Positions 18,900-28,600 of a DNA stretch of 64,000 nt are shown here, piece after piece. The DNA is from Xylanibacter caecicola (GTDB taxonomy: Bacteria; Bacteroidota; Bacteroidia; Bacteroidales; Bacteroidaceae), in the NCBI RefSeq assembly GCF_013166515.1, contig NZ_JABKKJ010000006.1, positions 98,706-162,705 of the forward strand, given 5' to 3'. The notes beneath the pieces were generated by a model, which saw only the letters and a list, made by a program, of their open reading frames with translations, was not told the DNA's origin and searched no databases. Position numbers and translations under genes: made by a program. Every line of letters starts with the position of its first letter. Position 1 is the stretch's first letter.

Positions 18900-20084
18900 T
18901 CATCCGCGCGCCATGCGGTAAATGGCAACCATATCGTCACGATGGAGCACCTTGAACGTGCCTTTGGTGACCGTTCCCCCGCAGCTGCACTTACGTGCCA
19001 TTTCGTCTATCTCGCCGTCGGTGACGTCGCGCACTATAAGCTCTTTTATGCTTACCGGCATGCCTATGGCACGGAAAAAACGCTCCATTGCCGCAATTCC
19101 GGCAAGTGCCGTAGCTTCGGGCGACGTGTAGTCGTTGTCCACACCCATGACGTTTACGGCAAGGCGCACAAACCTGCTCACGTTCTCCTTGTACACATAG
19201 CGTGCCCACGACGCCCATACGGCGGCAAGACTTGCGCCGTGCGTGGCGTCGAACATAGCGCTAAGCTCATGTCCGAGCTGGTGTGTAGCCCAGTCTCCGG
19301 CAGCCCTCGAACCGGTTATGTCGTTGTGTGCAAGACTTCCAGCCCACATTATCTGCGCACGATTACGATAGTCGTGCGGATTGTCGAGCACGGCAAACAC
19401 ACTGTCTTTCATCGTTCTCATAAGCGCTTCCGCCATACTGTCCACAAGCGTCATGTCGTCGTCTTTAGAGAAATAACGCTCCAGCGTGTGCATGATGATG
19501 TCCGTAACGCCGGCTGCCGTCTGATAAGGCGGAAGCGTATATGTGCGCTCGGGGTTCATCACGGCGAACTTACAGCGGCACAGGTTGCTTGTATAGCCGA
19601 GTTTGATGTTGCCGTCTTCGTTTGTTATCACACTGCTGTCGCTCATCTCGCTACCGGCTGCGGGTATGGTAAGTACGGCACCTATGGGCATGCACGACTG
19701 CGGTACGGTCCTTCGCAGGTAGAAGTCCCACACGTCACCGTCGTATCCCACACCGTATCCTATTGCCTTTGCCGAGTCTATTACAGAGCCTCCGCCGACG
19801 GCAACGATAAAGTCTATGCCCTCGCGGCGACACAGGTCTATGCCCTCGTGCACCTTGGAAAGACGCGGATTGGGCACCACGCCGCCCAGCAGGACATGCT
19901 CTATGCCTGCCGCCGTGAGCTGACCGCACACCTTATCGAGAAGTCCCGAACGGCGCGCACTTTCTCCGCCATAATGCACAAGAACCTTTGTACCACCATG
20001 ATGCCTTACCAACTCTGCTATTTTCTCTTCCGACTTTGCTCCGAACACCACTTCGGTGGGAGCGTAAAAACTGAAATCTTTCAT
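18900..20084 (-). CDS. Iron-containing alcohol dehydrogenase (BdhA/YqhD-like)
   Basis: A 394-residue group III alcohol dehydrogenase, likely an NAD(P)H-dependent butanol or aldehyde reductase. I start at MKDFSFYAPTEVVFGAKSEEKIAEL without the preceding 57 residues. The nucleotide-binding glycine motif is VGGGSVIDSAKAIGYG. The metal site is formed by Asp and three His in DWATHQLGHELSAMFDATHG, the family signature. It appears monocistronic, with a terminator 34 bases downstream. A minus-strand TATTTTTG near 20,165-20,172 may be its -7 box, back to back with the bcp promoter. Confidence 0.92.
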   Translation of the reverse strand: MKDFSFYAPTEVVFGAKSEEKIAELVRHHGGTKVLVHYGGESARRSGLLDKVCGQLTAAGIEHVLLGGVVPNPRLSKVHEGIDLCRREGIDFIVAVGGGSVIDSAKAIGYGVGYDGDVWDFYLRRTVPQSCMPIGAVLTIPAAGSEMSDSSVITNEDGNIKLGYTSNLCRCKFAVMNPERTYTLPPYQTAAGVTDIIMHTLERYFSKDDDMTLVDSMAEALMRTMKDSVFAVLDNPHDYRNRAQIMWAGSLAHNDITGSRAAGDWATHQLGHELSAMFDATHGASLAAVWASWARYVYKENVSRFVRLAVNVMGVDNDYTSPEATALAGIAAMERFFRAIGMPVSIKELIVRDVTDGEIDEMARKCSCGGTVTKGTFKVLHRDDMVAIYRMARG

Positions 20085-20335
20085 TGCGTTATCTTTTTTA
20101 TGGAAGTCAAGAAGTAAAGTCTCTGCTCCTATACGACCACTCCTGTCCTTGTTCAACCTAATTACAAAAATACGAATAAGTCGAGAACAAAACAACAAAT
20201 TCATTTGTTTTTTGTCGAGCGTAAGTATATTGGACGTAGTAGAATACGAAGTCAAAAATACGGATTATTCATCTAAAGACAATCAAAAAAGCAAAAATTA
20301 TCAAAAGGCATGCGGCGTTTTAAATATGTTTCCAT

Positions 20336-20343
20336 TATCTTTG
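20336..20343 (+). promoter_or_regulatory. Promoter -7 box of bcp-yjbQ
   Basis: TATCTTTG matches the -7 consensus 21 bases before the bcp ATG. The -33 region (gttttaa near 20,311) is weak. Confidence 0.55.
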
Positions 20344-20364
20344 CCTCACAAAAAATTATCTGTT

Positions 20365-20820
20365 ATGGAAATAGGAGACAAAATACCGGAACTTTTAGGA
20401 TATGACCAGAACGGGAAAGAGGTGAAGGCAAGCGAGTATACTGGCAAGAAACTTGTGCTGTACTTTTATCCGAAAGACCTCACATCGGGATGTACGACAG
20501 AAGCATGCAACCTGCGTGACAACTATTCGGAGCTGCGCAGCCAAGGCTACGAGGTTGTGGGCGTAAGCACGGACGACGAGAAATCGCATCTTAAGTTCAT
20601 CGACAAGCACGAGCTTCCCTTCCGTCTCATTGCCGACAAGGACAAGACTCTGGTCGAGACATTCGGCGTATGGGGCGAGAAAAAGATGTACGGGCGCACA
20701 TATATGGGCACGTTCCGCACAACGTTCGTCATAGACGAAGAGGGAAAAGTGGAGCGCATCATAGATCCGAAGAACGTGAAGGTGAAGGAGCATGCAAGCC
20801 AAATACTGAACGGGAAATGA
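20365..20820 (+). CDS. bcp: Thioredoxin-dependent peroxiredoxin, BCP type
   Basis: A 151-residue thiol peroxidase that reduces hydrogen peroxide and organic peroxides in the cytoplasm. The peroxidatic cysteine is Cys43 in YPKDLTSGCTTEACNLRD, with the BCP-type resolving cysteine five residues later (Cys48). The downstream MGTFRTTFVIDEEGKV contains the conserved Arg of the active site. The start at 20,365 follows a -7 promoter box; the upstream frame to 20,149 is untranslated sequence. The stop overlaps the start of yjbQ by four bases (ATGA). Confidence 0.94.
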   Translation: MEIGDKIPELLGYDQNGKEVKASEYTGKKLVLYFYPKDLTSGCTTEACNLRDNYSELRSQGYEVVGVSTDDEKSHLKFIDKHELPFRLIADKDKTLVETFGVWGEKKMYGRTYMGTFRTTFVIDEEGKVERIIDPKNVKVKEHASQILNGK

Positions 20821-21227
20821 CGGAACAGGTGGAATTTACGCTGAATGCCGTGCCGCGCGGATGTCATCTCATAACAGGTGAAATCACGCGCAGGCTTCCA
20901 AGACTGCCGCAAACAGGACTTCTAAACCTGTTTGTAAAGCACACAAGTTGTGCACTGAGCATAAACGAAAATGCCGACCCCGACGTGCGCCGCGACATGA
21001 ACAGCATAATGGACCGGCTTGTAAAGGAGAACGAACCTTATTATATGCACACGTTCGAGGGCAGCGACGACATGCCGGCACATGCCAAGTCGTCACTGAT
21101 GGGAGTAAGCGTTACGGTACCGATAACAAACGGACGGCTCAACTTAGGCACATGGCAAGGCATATATCTGTGTGAATTCAGAGACTGCGGCGAACCGCGC
21201 AAGATAGTGGCAACGGTAATGGGATGA
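20817..21227 (+). CDS. YjbQ/UPF0047 family protein
   Basis: A 136-residue small protein of the YjbQ family, for which a thiamin-phosphate synthase side activity has been reported; its physiological role is unsettled. Signature phrases are present: FVKHTSCALSINENADPDVR near the start, and AHAKSSLMGVSVTVPITNG and GTWQGIYLCEFR towards the end. They hold the conserved His and Glu/Asp residues. Translation begins inside the bcp stop codon, so the two are coupled. Confidence 0.88.
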   Translation: MTEQVEFTLNAVPRGCHLITGEITRRLPRLPQTGLLNLFVKHTSCALSINENADPDVRRDMNSIMDRLVKENEPYYMHTFEGSDDMPAHAKSSLMGVSVTVPITNGRLNLGTWQGIYLCEFRDCGEPRKIVATVMG

Positions 21228-21279
21228 GTTGAAACGACACATATATATTATCAACTATTCATTAAAGAAAGGACAAAGT

Positions 21280-21726
21280 ATGAAAGGATTTATCAAAACA
21301 GGCATTATGGCAATATGCTGCATGTTCGCATTTTGCAACTGTACAATGGCAGGCAAGGACACACCGATAAGGATAAGCCAGCTGCCGCCGGTGGCACAGA
21401 AGATTATCAAAGCCCACTTCTCAAGAAACAAGGTGGCAATGGCAAAGATGGAAACGGAATGGCTGGAGAAAAGCTACGACGTGGTCTTTACAAACGGAAC
21501 GAAAATAGAATTTGACAAGAACGGCAACTGGACGGACATCGATTGCAAGTACAACGCAGTGCCTTCTGCTATCGTTCCCGTTAAAATAAGAAAGTATGTG
21601 AGCAGTCATTATCCGCATGCGAAGATTGTGAAAATCGACCGCGACCGCAGAGGTTATGAGATAGAGCTGAGCGGTGACATAGACATCAAGTTCAACAAGA
21701 ACTTTGAAGTGACGGAAATAGACTGA
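21280..21726 (+). CDS. PepSY-like (DUF2874) exported protein
   Basis: A 148-residue exported protein. The start at 21,280 follows aaaggacaaagt. The signal peptide (residues 1-24) contains Cys residues in CCMFAFCNCTMAGKD, so a lipoprotein is possible but the lipobox is poor. Two repeats of a PepSY-like beta-sheet unit follow: LPPVAQKIIKAHFSRNKVAM then a VFTNGTKIEFDKNGNW turn, and IVPVKIRKYVSSHYPHAKIV then YEIELSGDIDIKFNKNF. Such proteins are common in Bacteroidota, where they may be periplasmic inhibitors or metal-related; function is not established. Confidence 0.82.
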   Translation: MKGFIKTGIMAICCMFAFCNCTMAGKDTPIRISQLPPVAQKIIKAHFSRNKVAMAKMETEWLEKSYDVVFTNGTKIEFDKNGNWTDIDCKYNAVPSAIVPVKIRKYVSSHYPHAKIVKIDRDRRGYEIELSGDIDIKFNKNFEVTEID

Positions 21727-21744
21727 CTACAGGTAAGGAAAAGA

Positions 21745-21808
21745 GAGTGTCGGGAAATGGCGTCTGTAACAATACGGATGACAACATTTACCGGCACTCT
21801 TTGTTTTT
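21745..21808 (+). terminator. Terminator between the PepSY-like gene and trmO
   Basis: gagtgtcgg pairs with ccggcactc (one G-T) over a 37-base loop and is followed by ttgttttt. It separates convergent genes. Confidence 0.6.
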
Positions 21809-21826
21809 ATCTCTTAAACATTCCTG

Positions 21827-22513
21827 TCAATGCTGCAAGTCTTCAACTCCGACAACGCGCAACACATCGCCGTCGACGGTGAAACGGATGTCTTTTCCCG
21901 AATAAGGCATGCCGTAAACACGCGAGGCATCATCGTGATACCGTGGACGCGGGTCGAGGGAAAGAACCTTTTTCAGAGTTTCAAGTTCGGCGGTGTGAAA
22001 ACAAGATGCAAATTCTTCGGGCACGACAACGTGCAATGTCTGCCACGGGTTGGCATCGGTAAAACCGCCACGGGCACCGGCATGGCAATCGACATACGGC
22101 AGATAGGGCTTGATGTCGTAAATGGGAGTACCGTCCATAAGGTCGGCACCGAGCACGTGCACAACCGGTCCGCAAGGCGTATCGATGTCTATGCGCTCTA
22201 TTCTGACCGACGAAAGTGCCAAACCGTTAGGACGATAGGACGACCGAGTGGCAAAGACGCCCATCTGCATGTTGCCGCCAAGCAACGGCGGACGTGCCGT
22301 GACGTTATGTGTATCCGGATTTTCGGAGAAGCCCCAGACAAGCCACAAATAATCAAACCCTTCCATACCGCGCACCGCATCGGGATTGCGGAAAGACGGT
22401 TCAAACACTATCCTTCCGCCAAGATCTTCCACAATACCGCTCTGACGTGGTATTCCGAACTTGGTGGAGAAAGGCGAACGAAAGAAGGCAACAGGCTCTA
22501 TCATCTTTTTCAT
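21827..22513 (-). CDS. trmO: tRNA (adenine-N6)-methyltransferase TrmO family
   Basis: A 228-residue TrmO (formerly YaeB/UPF0066) protein, which methylates N6-threonylcarbamoyladenosine 37 in tRNA-Thr using S-adenosylmethionine. Signatures are FGIPRQSGIVEDLGGRIVFE, GMEGFDYLWLVWGFSEN, TRSSYRPNGLALSSVRIE and LGADLMDGTPIYDIKPYLPY. I start at 22,513; Met at 22,504 is the alternative. A -7 box (TATCTTTG, minus strand, 22,518-22,525) lies only five bases before the first ATG, implying a leaderless message or use of the second Met. Confidence 0.9.
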   Translation of the reverse strand: MKKMIEPVAFFRSPFSTKFGIPRQSGIVEDLGGRIVFEPSFRNPDAVRGMEGFDYLWLVWGFSENPDTHNVTARPPLLGGNMQMGVFATRSSYRPNGLALSSVRIERIDIDTPCGPVVHVLGADLMDGTPIYDIKPYLPYVDCHAGARGGFTDANPWQTLHVVVPEEFASCFHTAELETLKKVLSLDPRPRYHDDASRVYGMPYSGKDIRFTVDGDVLRVVGVEDLQH

Positions 22514-22517
22514 GATG

Positions 22518-22525
22518 CAAAGATA
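22518..22525 (-). promoter_or_regulatory. Promoter -7 box of trmO
   Basis: Minus-strand TATCTTTG immediately before the trmO start. Transcription would begin at or next to the ATG. Confidence 0.55.
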
Positions 22526-22687
22526 AGGGAAATAAGCGAGAAAAGAAATGAAGAAAAGGGATGTTTTACAGGACACAATGACATTTTGTCTTTTCAAACA
22601 GACAATTTGTCAGCACAAAACAAAAGGCATGTATTTTGATTGAATGCTCTTAGAAAAAAAATCAGGATATAAAGAAAGGAGAAAATA

Positions 22688-25276
22688 ATGACATTTGAAA
22701 GATTTACAATCAAGGCTCAGGAGGTTATCCGTGAGGCTGTGAACACAGCGCAGATAGCAGGTCAACAGACCATTGAACCGATACACCTGCTGAAAGGCAT
22801 GATGACAAACGCCAAAGACATCACCGGCTTTGTCTTCAGTAAACTGGGTGTTAACGCCGGTAAGATTGAAACACTGCTCGACAACGAGATAAGTCACCTT
22901 CCGAGAGTTCAGGGCGGCGAGCCGTATCTTAGTGCGGATACGAACAAGGTACTCATGCGCGCACAGGACATTTCAAAGGAAATGGGCGACGAATTTGTAT
23001 CGGTGGAACCGATAATGCTTGCCCTGCTGACAGTAAATTCGACGGCATCGAGAATAATGAAAGATGCCGGCATGAACGAAAAGGACATGCGCACGGCAAT
23101 AAACGAACTAAGGCAGGGACAGCGGGTACAGTCGCAATCGGCGGACGACAACTACCAATCGCTTGAGAAATATGCAAAGAACCTGGTGGAACAGGCGCGC
23201 TCGGGCAAACTCGACCCGGTGATTGGTCGTGACGACGAGATACGCCGCGTACTACAGATTTTGTCAAGACGCACAAAGAACAACCCTATATTAATAGGTG
23301 AACCGGGAACGGGAAAGACGGCAATCGTGGAAGGACTGGCTGAAAGAATTGTCCGCGGAGACGTGCCGGAAAATCTTAAGGAAAAGCAACTGTACTCTCT
23401 TGACATGGGAGCGTTGGTTGCCGGGGCTAAATACAAGGGGGAATTTGAGGAGCGTCTGAAAAGTGTCATCAACGAGGTGACAAAGAGCGAAGGGCGCATA
23501 ATATTGTTCATCGACGAGATACACACGCTGGTGGGCGCCGGAGGAGGCGAAGGTGCCATGGACGCGGCAAACATATTGAAGCCGGCACTGGCACGTGGCG
23601 AATTGAGGGCGATAGGTGCGACGACGCTGAACGAGTATCAGAAATACTTCGAGAAGGACAAGGCTCTGGAGCGAAGGTTCCAGACCGTACTTGTGGAAGA
23701 GCCGGACGAGTTGAGCGCCATATCAATACTGCGCGGACTGAAAGAGCGCTACGAGAACCACCACAAAGTGCGTATACAGGACGATGCGTGCATTGCAGCG
23801 GTACAACTGTCCGAACGATATATCAGCGACCGTTTCCTTCCGGACAAGGCGATAGACCTTATGGACGAGGCTGCGGCAAAACTGAGAATGGAGCACGACT
23901 CTGTTCCGGAGGAGCTGGATGAGATTACGCGGCGTCTGAAACAGCTCGAAATAGAGCGTGAAGCGATAAAGCGTGAGAACGACTTGCCTAAAATCGCAAT
24001 CCTTGACAAGGACATTGCCGAACTGAAAGATAGCGAAAGGCAGCTCCGTGCCAAATGGGAAAGCGAGCGGGCTCTTGTCAACAGGATACAGCAGGACAAG
24101 CAACAGATGGAAGACTTGCGCTTTGAAGCAGAAAGAGCCGAGCGCGAAGGAAACTACGAACGCGTTGCAGAGATAAGATACAGCAAGCTGAAAACTCTCG
24201 AGGACGACATACAAAACATTCAGGAACAGCTGAAAAACGCACAGGGAGGTGAAGGTATGGTACGCGAAGAGGTAACCGCCGAGGATATTGCTGAGGTGGT
24301 GAGCCGCTGGACAGGCATACCTGTAACCAGAATGTTGCAGAGTGAACGCGAGAAACTTCTGCATCTCGAAGAGGAACTACACCGCCGCGTGATAGGACAG
24401 GAAGAGGCAATACGCGCCGTGAGCGATGCCGTGAGAAGGTCAAGAGCAGGACTTCAAGACCCCAAACGTCCGATAGCCTCGTTCATATTCCTCGGAACGA
24501 CGGGTGTCGGAAAGACGGAACTGGCAAAAGCGCTTGCCGAATATCTGTTCAACGACGAGACGATGATGACGCGTATCGACATGAGCGAATATCAGGAAAA
24601 GTTCAGCGTGAGCCGTCTGATAGGTGCGCCTCCGGGATATGTGGGCTACGATGAGGGAGGACAACTGACGGAGGCTGTACGCCGTAAACCCTACTCCGTG
24701 GTGCTGTTTGACGAGATAGAGAAGGCGCATCCGGATATTTTCAACATTCTGTTGCAGGTTCTCGACGACGGAAGACTGACCGACAACAAGGGGCGGACGG
24801 TAAACTTTAAGAATACAATCATCATCATGACCTCCAACCTTGGCAGCTCAATGATACGTGAGGAGATAGAAAAGAACGGTGGGAAGCTGACAGACGAACA
24901 ACTGGAAAGTCTTCGGAAAACGGTATTCAACATGATGAAGCAGACCATACGACCGGAATTTCTCAACCGTATAGACGAGACAATAATGTTCCTGCCACTG
25001 ACGAAAGATGAGATTGCGGACGTTGTAAGGCTGCAAATAAATGCTCTGAAGAAGATGCTGGAACAGCAGGGACTGAGCATAGAAGTAACCGACGGCGCCA
25101 TAAACCTGCTGGCAGAAGCCGGGTTCGACCCGGAGTTCGGAGCACGCCCGGTAAAGAGGGCGATACAGAACCATGTGCTCAACGACCTGTCGCGCCGCAT
25201 ACTCGCCGGCGAGGTGTCGAGAGAAAAGCCTATAATAATAGACGAGAAGAACGGAAATCTGACATTCGGAAACTGA
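22688..25276 (+). CDS. clpB: ATP-dependent disaggregase ClpB
   Basis: An 862-residue heat-shock AAA+ chaperone that threads aggregated proteins through its hexamer with DnaK. Order: N-terminal double Clp repeat (1-145), NBD1 with Walker A GEPGTGKT at 204-211 and [11 protein letters not shown], a long coiled-coil M-domain (about 400-530, rich in Glu/Arg/Lys), and NBD2 with GTTGVGKT at 603-610 and the pore loop [13 protein letters not shown]. The C-terminal D2-small domain has [15 protein letters not shown]. Length is as expected for ClpB, and the full M-domain separates it from ClpA/ClpC. It is monocistronic with a strong hairpin after it. Confidence 0.97.
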   Translation: MTFERFTIKAQEVIREAVNTAQIAGQQTIEPIHLLKGMMTNAKDITGFVFSKLGVNAGKIETLLDNEISHLPRVQGGEPYLSADTNKVLMRAQDISKEMGDEFVSVEPIMLALLTVNSTASRIMKDAGMNEKDMRTAINELRQGQRVQSQSADDNYQSLEKYAKNLVEQARSGKLDPVIGRDDEIRRVLQILSRRTKNNPILIGEPGTGKTAIVEGLAERIVRGDVPENLKEKQLYSLDMGALVAGAKYKGEFEERLKSVINEVTKSEGRIILFIDEIHTLVGAGGGEGAMDAANILKPALARGELRAIGATTLNEYQKYFEKDKALERRFQTVLVEEPDELSAISILRGLKERYENHHKVRIQDDACIAAVQLSERYISDRFLPDKAIDLMDEAAAKLRMEHDSVPEELDEITRRLKQLEIEREAIKRENDLPKIAILDKDIAELKDSERQLRAKWESERALVNRIQQDKQQMEDLRFEAERAEREGNYERVAEIRYSKLKTLEDDIQNIQEQLKNAQGGEGMVREEVTAEDIAEVVSRWTGIPVTRMLQSEREKLLHLEEELHRRVIGQEEAIRAVSDAVRRSRAGLQDPKRPIASFIFLGTTGVGKTELAKALAEYLFNDETMMTRIDMSEYQEKFSVSRLIGAPPGYVGYDEGGQLTEAVRRKPYSVVLFDEIEKAHPDIFNILLQVLDDGRLTDNKGRTVNFKNTIIIMTSNLGSSMIREEIEKNGGKLTDEQLESLRKTVFNMMKQTIRPEFLNRIDETIMFLPLTKDEIADVVRLQINALKKMLEQQGLSIEVTDGAINLLAEAGFDPEFGARPVKRAIQNHVLNDLSRRILAGEVSREKPIIIDEKNGNLTFGN

Positions 25277-25300
25277 TATCAGAACATTCGATAGAACAAC

Positions 25301-25341
25301 AAAGGCGACGTGCAACGGTATACGGAATGCACGTCGCCTTT
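25301..25341. terminator. Terminator after clpB
   Basis: aaaggcgacgtgca pairs perfectly with tgcacgtcgccttt over a 13-base loop. The T tract after it is short on the plus strand. Confidence 0.7.
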
Positions 25342-25416
25342 AGTATATGGCTGCATGATTGAAATACCTGTAAATCAAATCCATGCCTTGTTTTTCCGTA
25401 TTCCACTTTTTTGTAG

Positions 25417-25622
25417 TATCTTTGCATAAGACAAGCATCGCCTCAGCAATTTCAAACAAGCTTGATTGCATTCGGCTTGCATTATCTTTGCATAAAATAA
25501 GCGGCGCCTCAGCAATTTCAAGCAAGCTTGATTGCATTCGGATTGCATTATCTTTGCATAAGATAAGCGGCGCCTCAGCAATTTCAAGCAAGCTTGATTG
25601 CGTTCGGCTTGCATTATCTTTG
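25417..25622 (+). promoter_or_regulatory. Tandem 66-bp promoter repeat upstream of the hybrid two-component gene
   Basis: TATCTTTG boxes occur at 25,417, 25,483, 25,549 and 25,615, exactly 66 bases apart. The units between them are nearly identical, with shared phrases gcctcagcaatttcaa and caagcttgattgc. The last box is 30 bases before the ATG at 25,652. Each unit ends with gcttgcat or gattgcat before the -7 box and has a TTG about 18 bases upstream. It therefore looks like a multiplied promoter. Three full units plus the terminal box are present. Confidence 0.8.
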
Positions 25623-25651
25623 CCCACATATAAAAAAAATAACATAAGTCT

Positions 25652-28600
25652 ATGCGACACAATATCGGAAAAACACTAACAGCAATACTGTTCTTTTCAA
25701 TCATATCATTGACATCATCGGCACATTCGAAAATGATTGTCGAACACTATACAATGGAACAAGGATTGCCAAACAACACGGTATATTCTTCAATAAAAGA
25801 CAAAGACGGTTTTGTATGGTTCGGAACATGGCACGGGCTGTGTTCGTTTGACGGGGCTGAGTTCATGCCTTTCGTAACAAGACAGAACAGGACATCGGAC
25901 ATTCCGCCGCGCAAAGTGCTGAACATGGTGGAGGACAACAAGAACAATATCTGGATACGCAACGCAGACAGTCATCTTTACATGTTCAACAAAACAACGG
26001 AGAGTTATCATAATCTCTATAACGAACTTAAAGGACTGTCCCAGAATGTACAGGTGCTGAAGATAAAACGTATGGACAACGGGCACATACTGATACTGAC
26101 CCGTAACAAGAACATATACGAAGGCTCAACGGACAAAAACGGCAATGCGACCATTACGAAAATATATGATGCAAGCCGTGACATTGTGCACTCGAATATG
26201 AAACTGATACGAAACATCATAGGCGAAACGGCAAACCGTGTATACTGGATAGGTACCGACCTTAAGATAGACGCCATTAGCAAGAGGAACAATCGACCGT
26301 TACTTGCCAATATTCCTAACAATACAGAGGTGTCGAGTTTTGCTCACTTCGGACAATATATGTGCATAGGTACAGCAAAAGGCGACATTTACATCGTAAA
26401 CATTTATAACGGGAAGACGGAACATTACTCGTTTCCCGACATGCGTTCAAGCGTTTCGTGCATCATTCCGATGAACGGACAAGTATTCGTATCATCATCC
26501 ACCGGATTGTATTCTTTCACAAAACAGAACGGTCTGAAGCCTGTACTGCCAACAGCAGCCAATGCAACGACGTCATATGTGGACAAGAAACAGAATTTAT
26601 GGTTGCGGTTGAGACATGGAACACTGGTGAGATTTGACCCCGAAACGCACAACTCACAACAATTCACTATGCCCAAAGACAGTCTGTTCGACGAAATGAA
26701 GTTTTGCGACACGGGAGAGAACGGATTGTTCATTCTGCTCCGCAACGGTTCTGTTTGGAGGTATAACCACAGTACATACTCGATGGAAGACATCAGCAAG
26801 TACAATGAATTTGGAGGTTATGTGCTGGAACCGAAGTTCTTTGACATCGATCTTGACAGCGACGGGCACCTGTGGCTGTCGTCCACCACAAACGGTGCAT
26901 ACAAGGTCTACTTTCCTCAATATAACTTCAAGTTTATTTTCCAGAAACTTATAGTACCGACAGACATAAGCACCGAAAGCAAAGGCGTGCGTGCACTATA
27001 CCAGTCGCGCAACGGTGATTTATGGATAGGCACCCGCAACAACGAGCTATTCTGCGTGGATGTAGCCACCGGTAATGTCAAGAAAAGTTTCAAAGGAGAC
27101 ATCGGTAATGTGTATCACATCATGGAAGACAGAAACGGAAATCTGTGGCTGTCCACAAAAGGAGCGGGTCTTATAAAGGCTACACCGGATGCCATGGCGC
27201 CGCAGGGCATGAGAATAACAAGATACACACACAGCAACAGCGACAAGACATCAATAAGCAACAACCGTGTTTATTACACATATCAGGACAGCAAGCAACG
27301 TATATGGGTATGTACGTTCGGCGGCGGACTGAATCTCATTGATCAAAGAAGTGGCAACACAGTGTTCATAAACAAGAACAACGGACTGAAGAATTATCCG
27401 CGTTATGATCTTTACCTTAACACACGTGCCATTGCCGAAGACAAACACGGACGGTTATGGGTGGGTACGACAGACGGACTGATGTCGCTACCCGGGACAT
27501 TCGGCAATGTAAAGGATATAAAATTTGAGACCTATAGAGAACAGCAGGACACACGCCTTGCCGACAATGATATATTCTCATTGTACAAAGACATGAACGG
27601 CGATATCTGGATGGGGATATTCGGAAGCGGACTGAATAAGATTGAAAGCTATGACAACGCAAGGAAACGCCCCGTGGTCAAATCATACAACCTGCCGGGA
27701 CTTCAAGGCGGCGATGTGGTGTCGGCGATGGTGGAAGATCGTCACAGATGCTTATGGATATGTACGGAGAAAGGGCTGTCGAGCATAAAGCGCGGTTCGA
27801 TGTTTGCACGTAGTTATGACAGGTTCTCGGGATTTCCGGATGTAAACATTGAAGACAACACATCGATATGCCTCAACGGCGGAAACATACTGATAGGATG
27901 CAGACAGGGACTGATAATGTTCAACCCTGCAAACGTGGAGAAAGAAAACAACAAGCGCTATAACACGTTCATCGTAGACTTCAAGGTGCAGAACATGGCA
28001 CTCAGCGAGTTTAATCCGCCTATACACGAAGGTTCGATGAGATATGCCGAAAAGATTGTATTGAAACACAACCAGTCGATGTTTTCTATAGAGTTTGCCA
28101 CGCCCAACTATACGGACAACAGCCAGATATCATACTCTTACATTCTCGACGGATATGAGGAGCAGTGGCATAACAACGGCAACAACCGTATTGCATCATA
28201 CGCCAATATTCCGCCCGGGAATTACAAGTTCCGCGTAAAGGCAACAGGCGACAACTCTCCCGAACGTGTGTTGGAGATAACAATCCTTCCGCCATGGTGG
28301 GCAACATGGTGGGCATATCTTATATATGCCATAATCACAGTTTTCATACTCTATGGTGTGGCGCATCTTGTACTCTACATGATACGCATGCGCAACGAGG
28401 TTTACATCAACGACCGTCTTGCCGAGCTGAAGACACGTTTCTTTACGAACGTAAGTCATGAGTTGCGTACACCGTTGACACTGATTAAGAGTCCGATTGA
28501 AGAACTTAAGAATACCGAATCTTTGAGCGAGGCGGGCAAAGAGTATCTGTCCCTGATAGACAGAAACGCAGACAAGATGTTGCAGCTTGTAAACCAGATA

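Noticed and set aside
18873..20117. A 414-codon plus-strand frame opposite the iron alcohol dehydrogenase
   Set aside because: The minus strand carries a full dehydrogenase with metal-site motifs; the plus frame is rich in His/Arg/Val and has no recognisable start or motif.
25340..25704. Short antisense frames of about 100 codons and a plus frame across the 66-bp repeats
   Set aside because: 66 is a multiple of three, so the repeat keeps frames open; translations are periodic and the region is better explained as tandem promoters.
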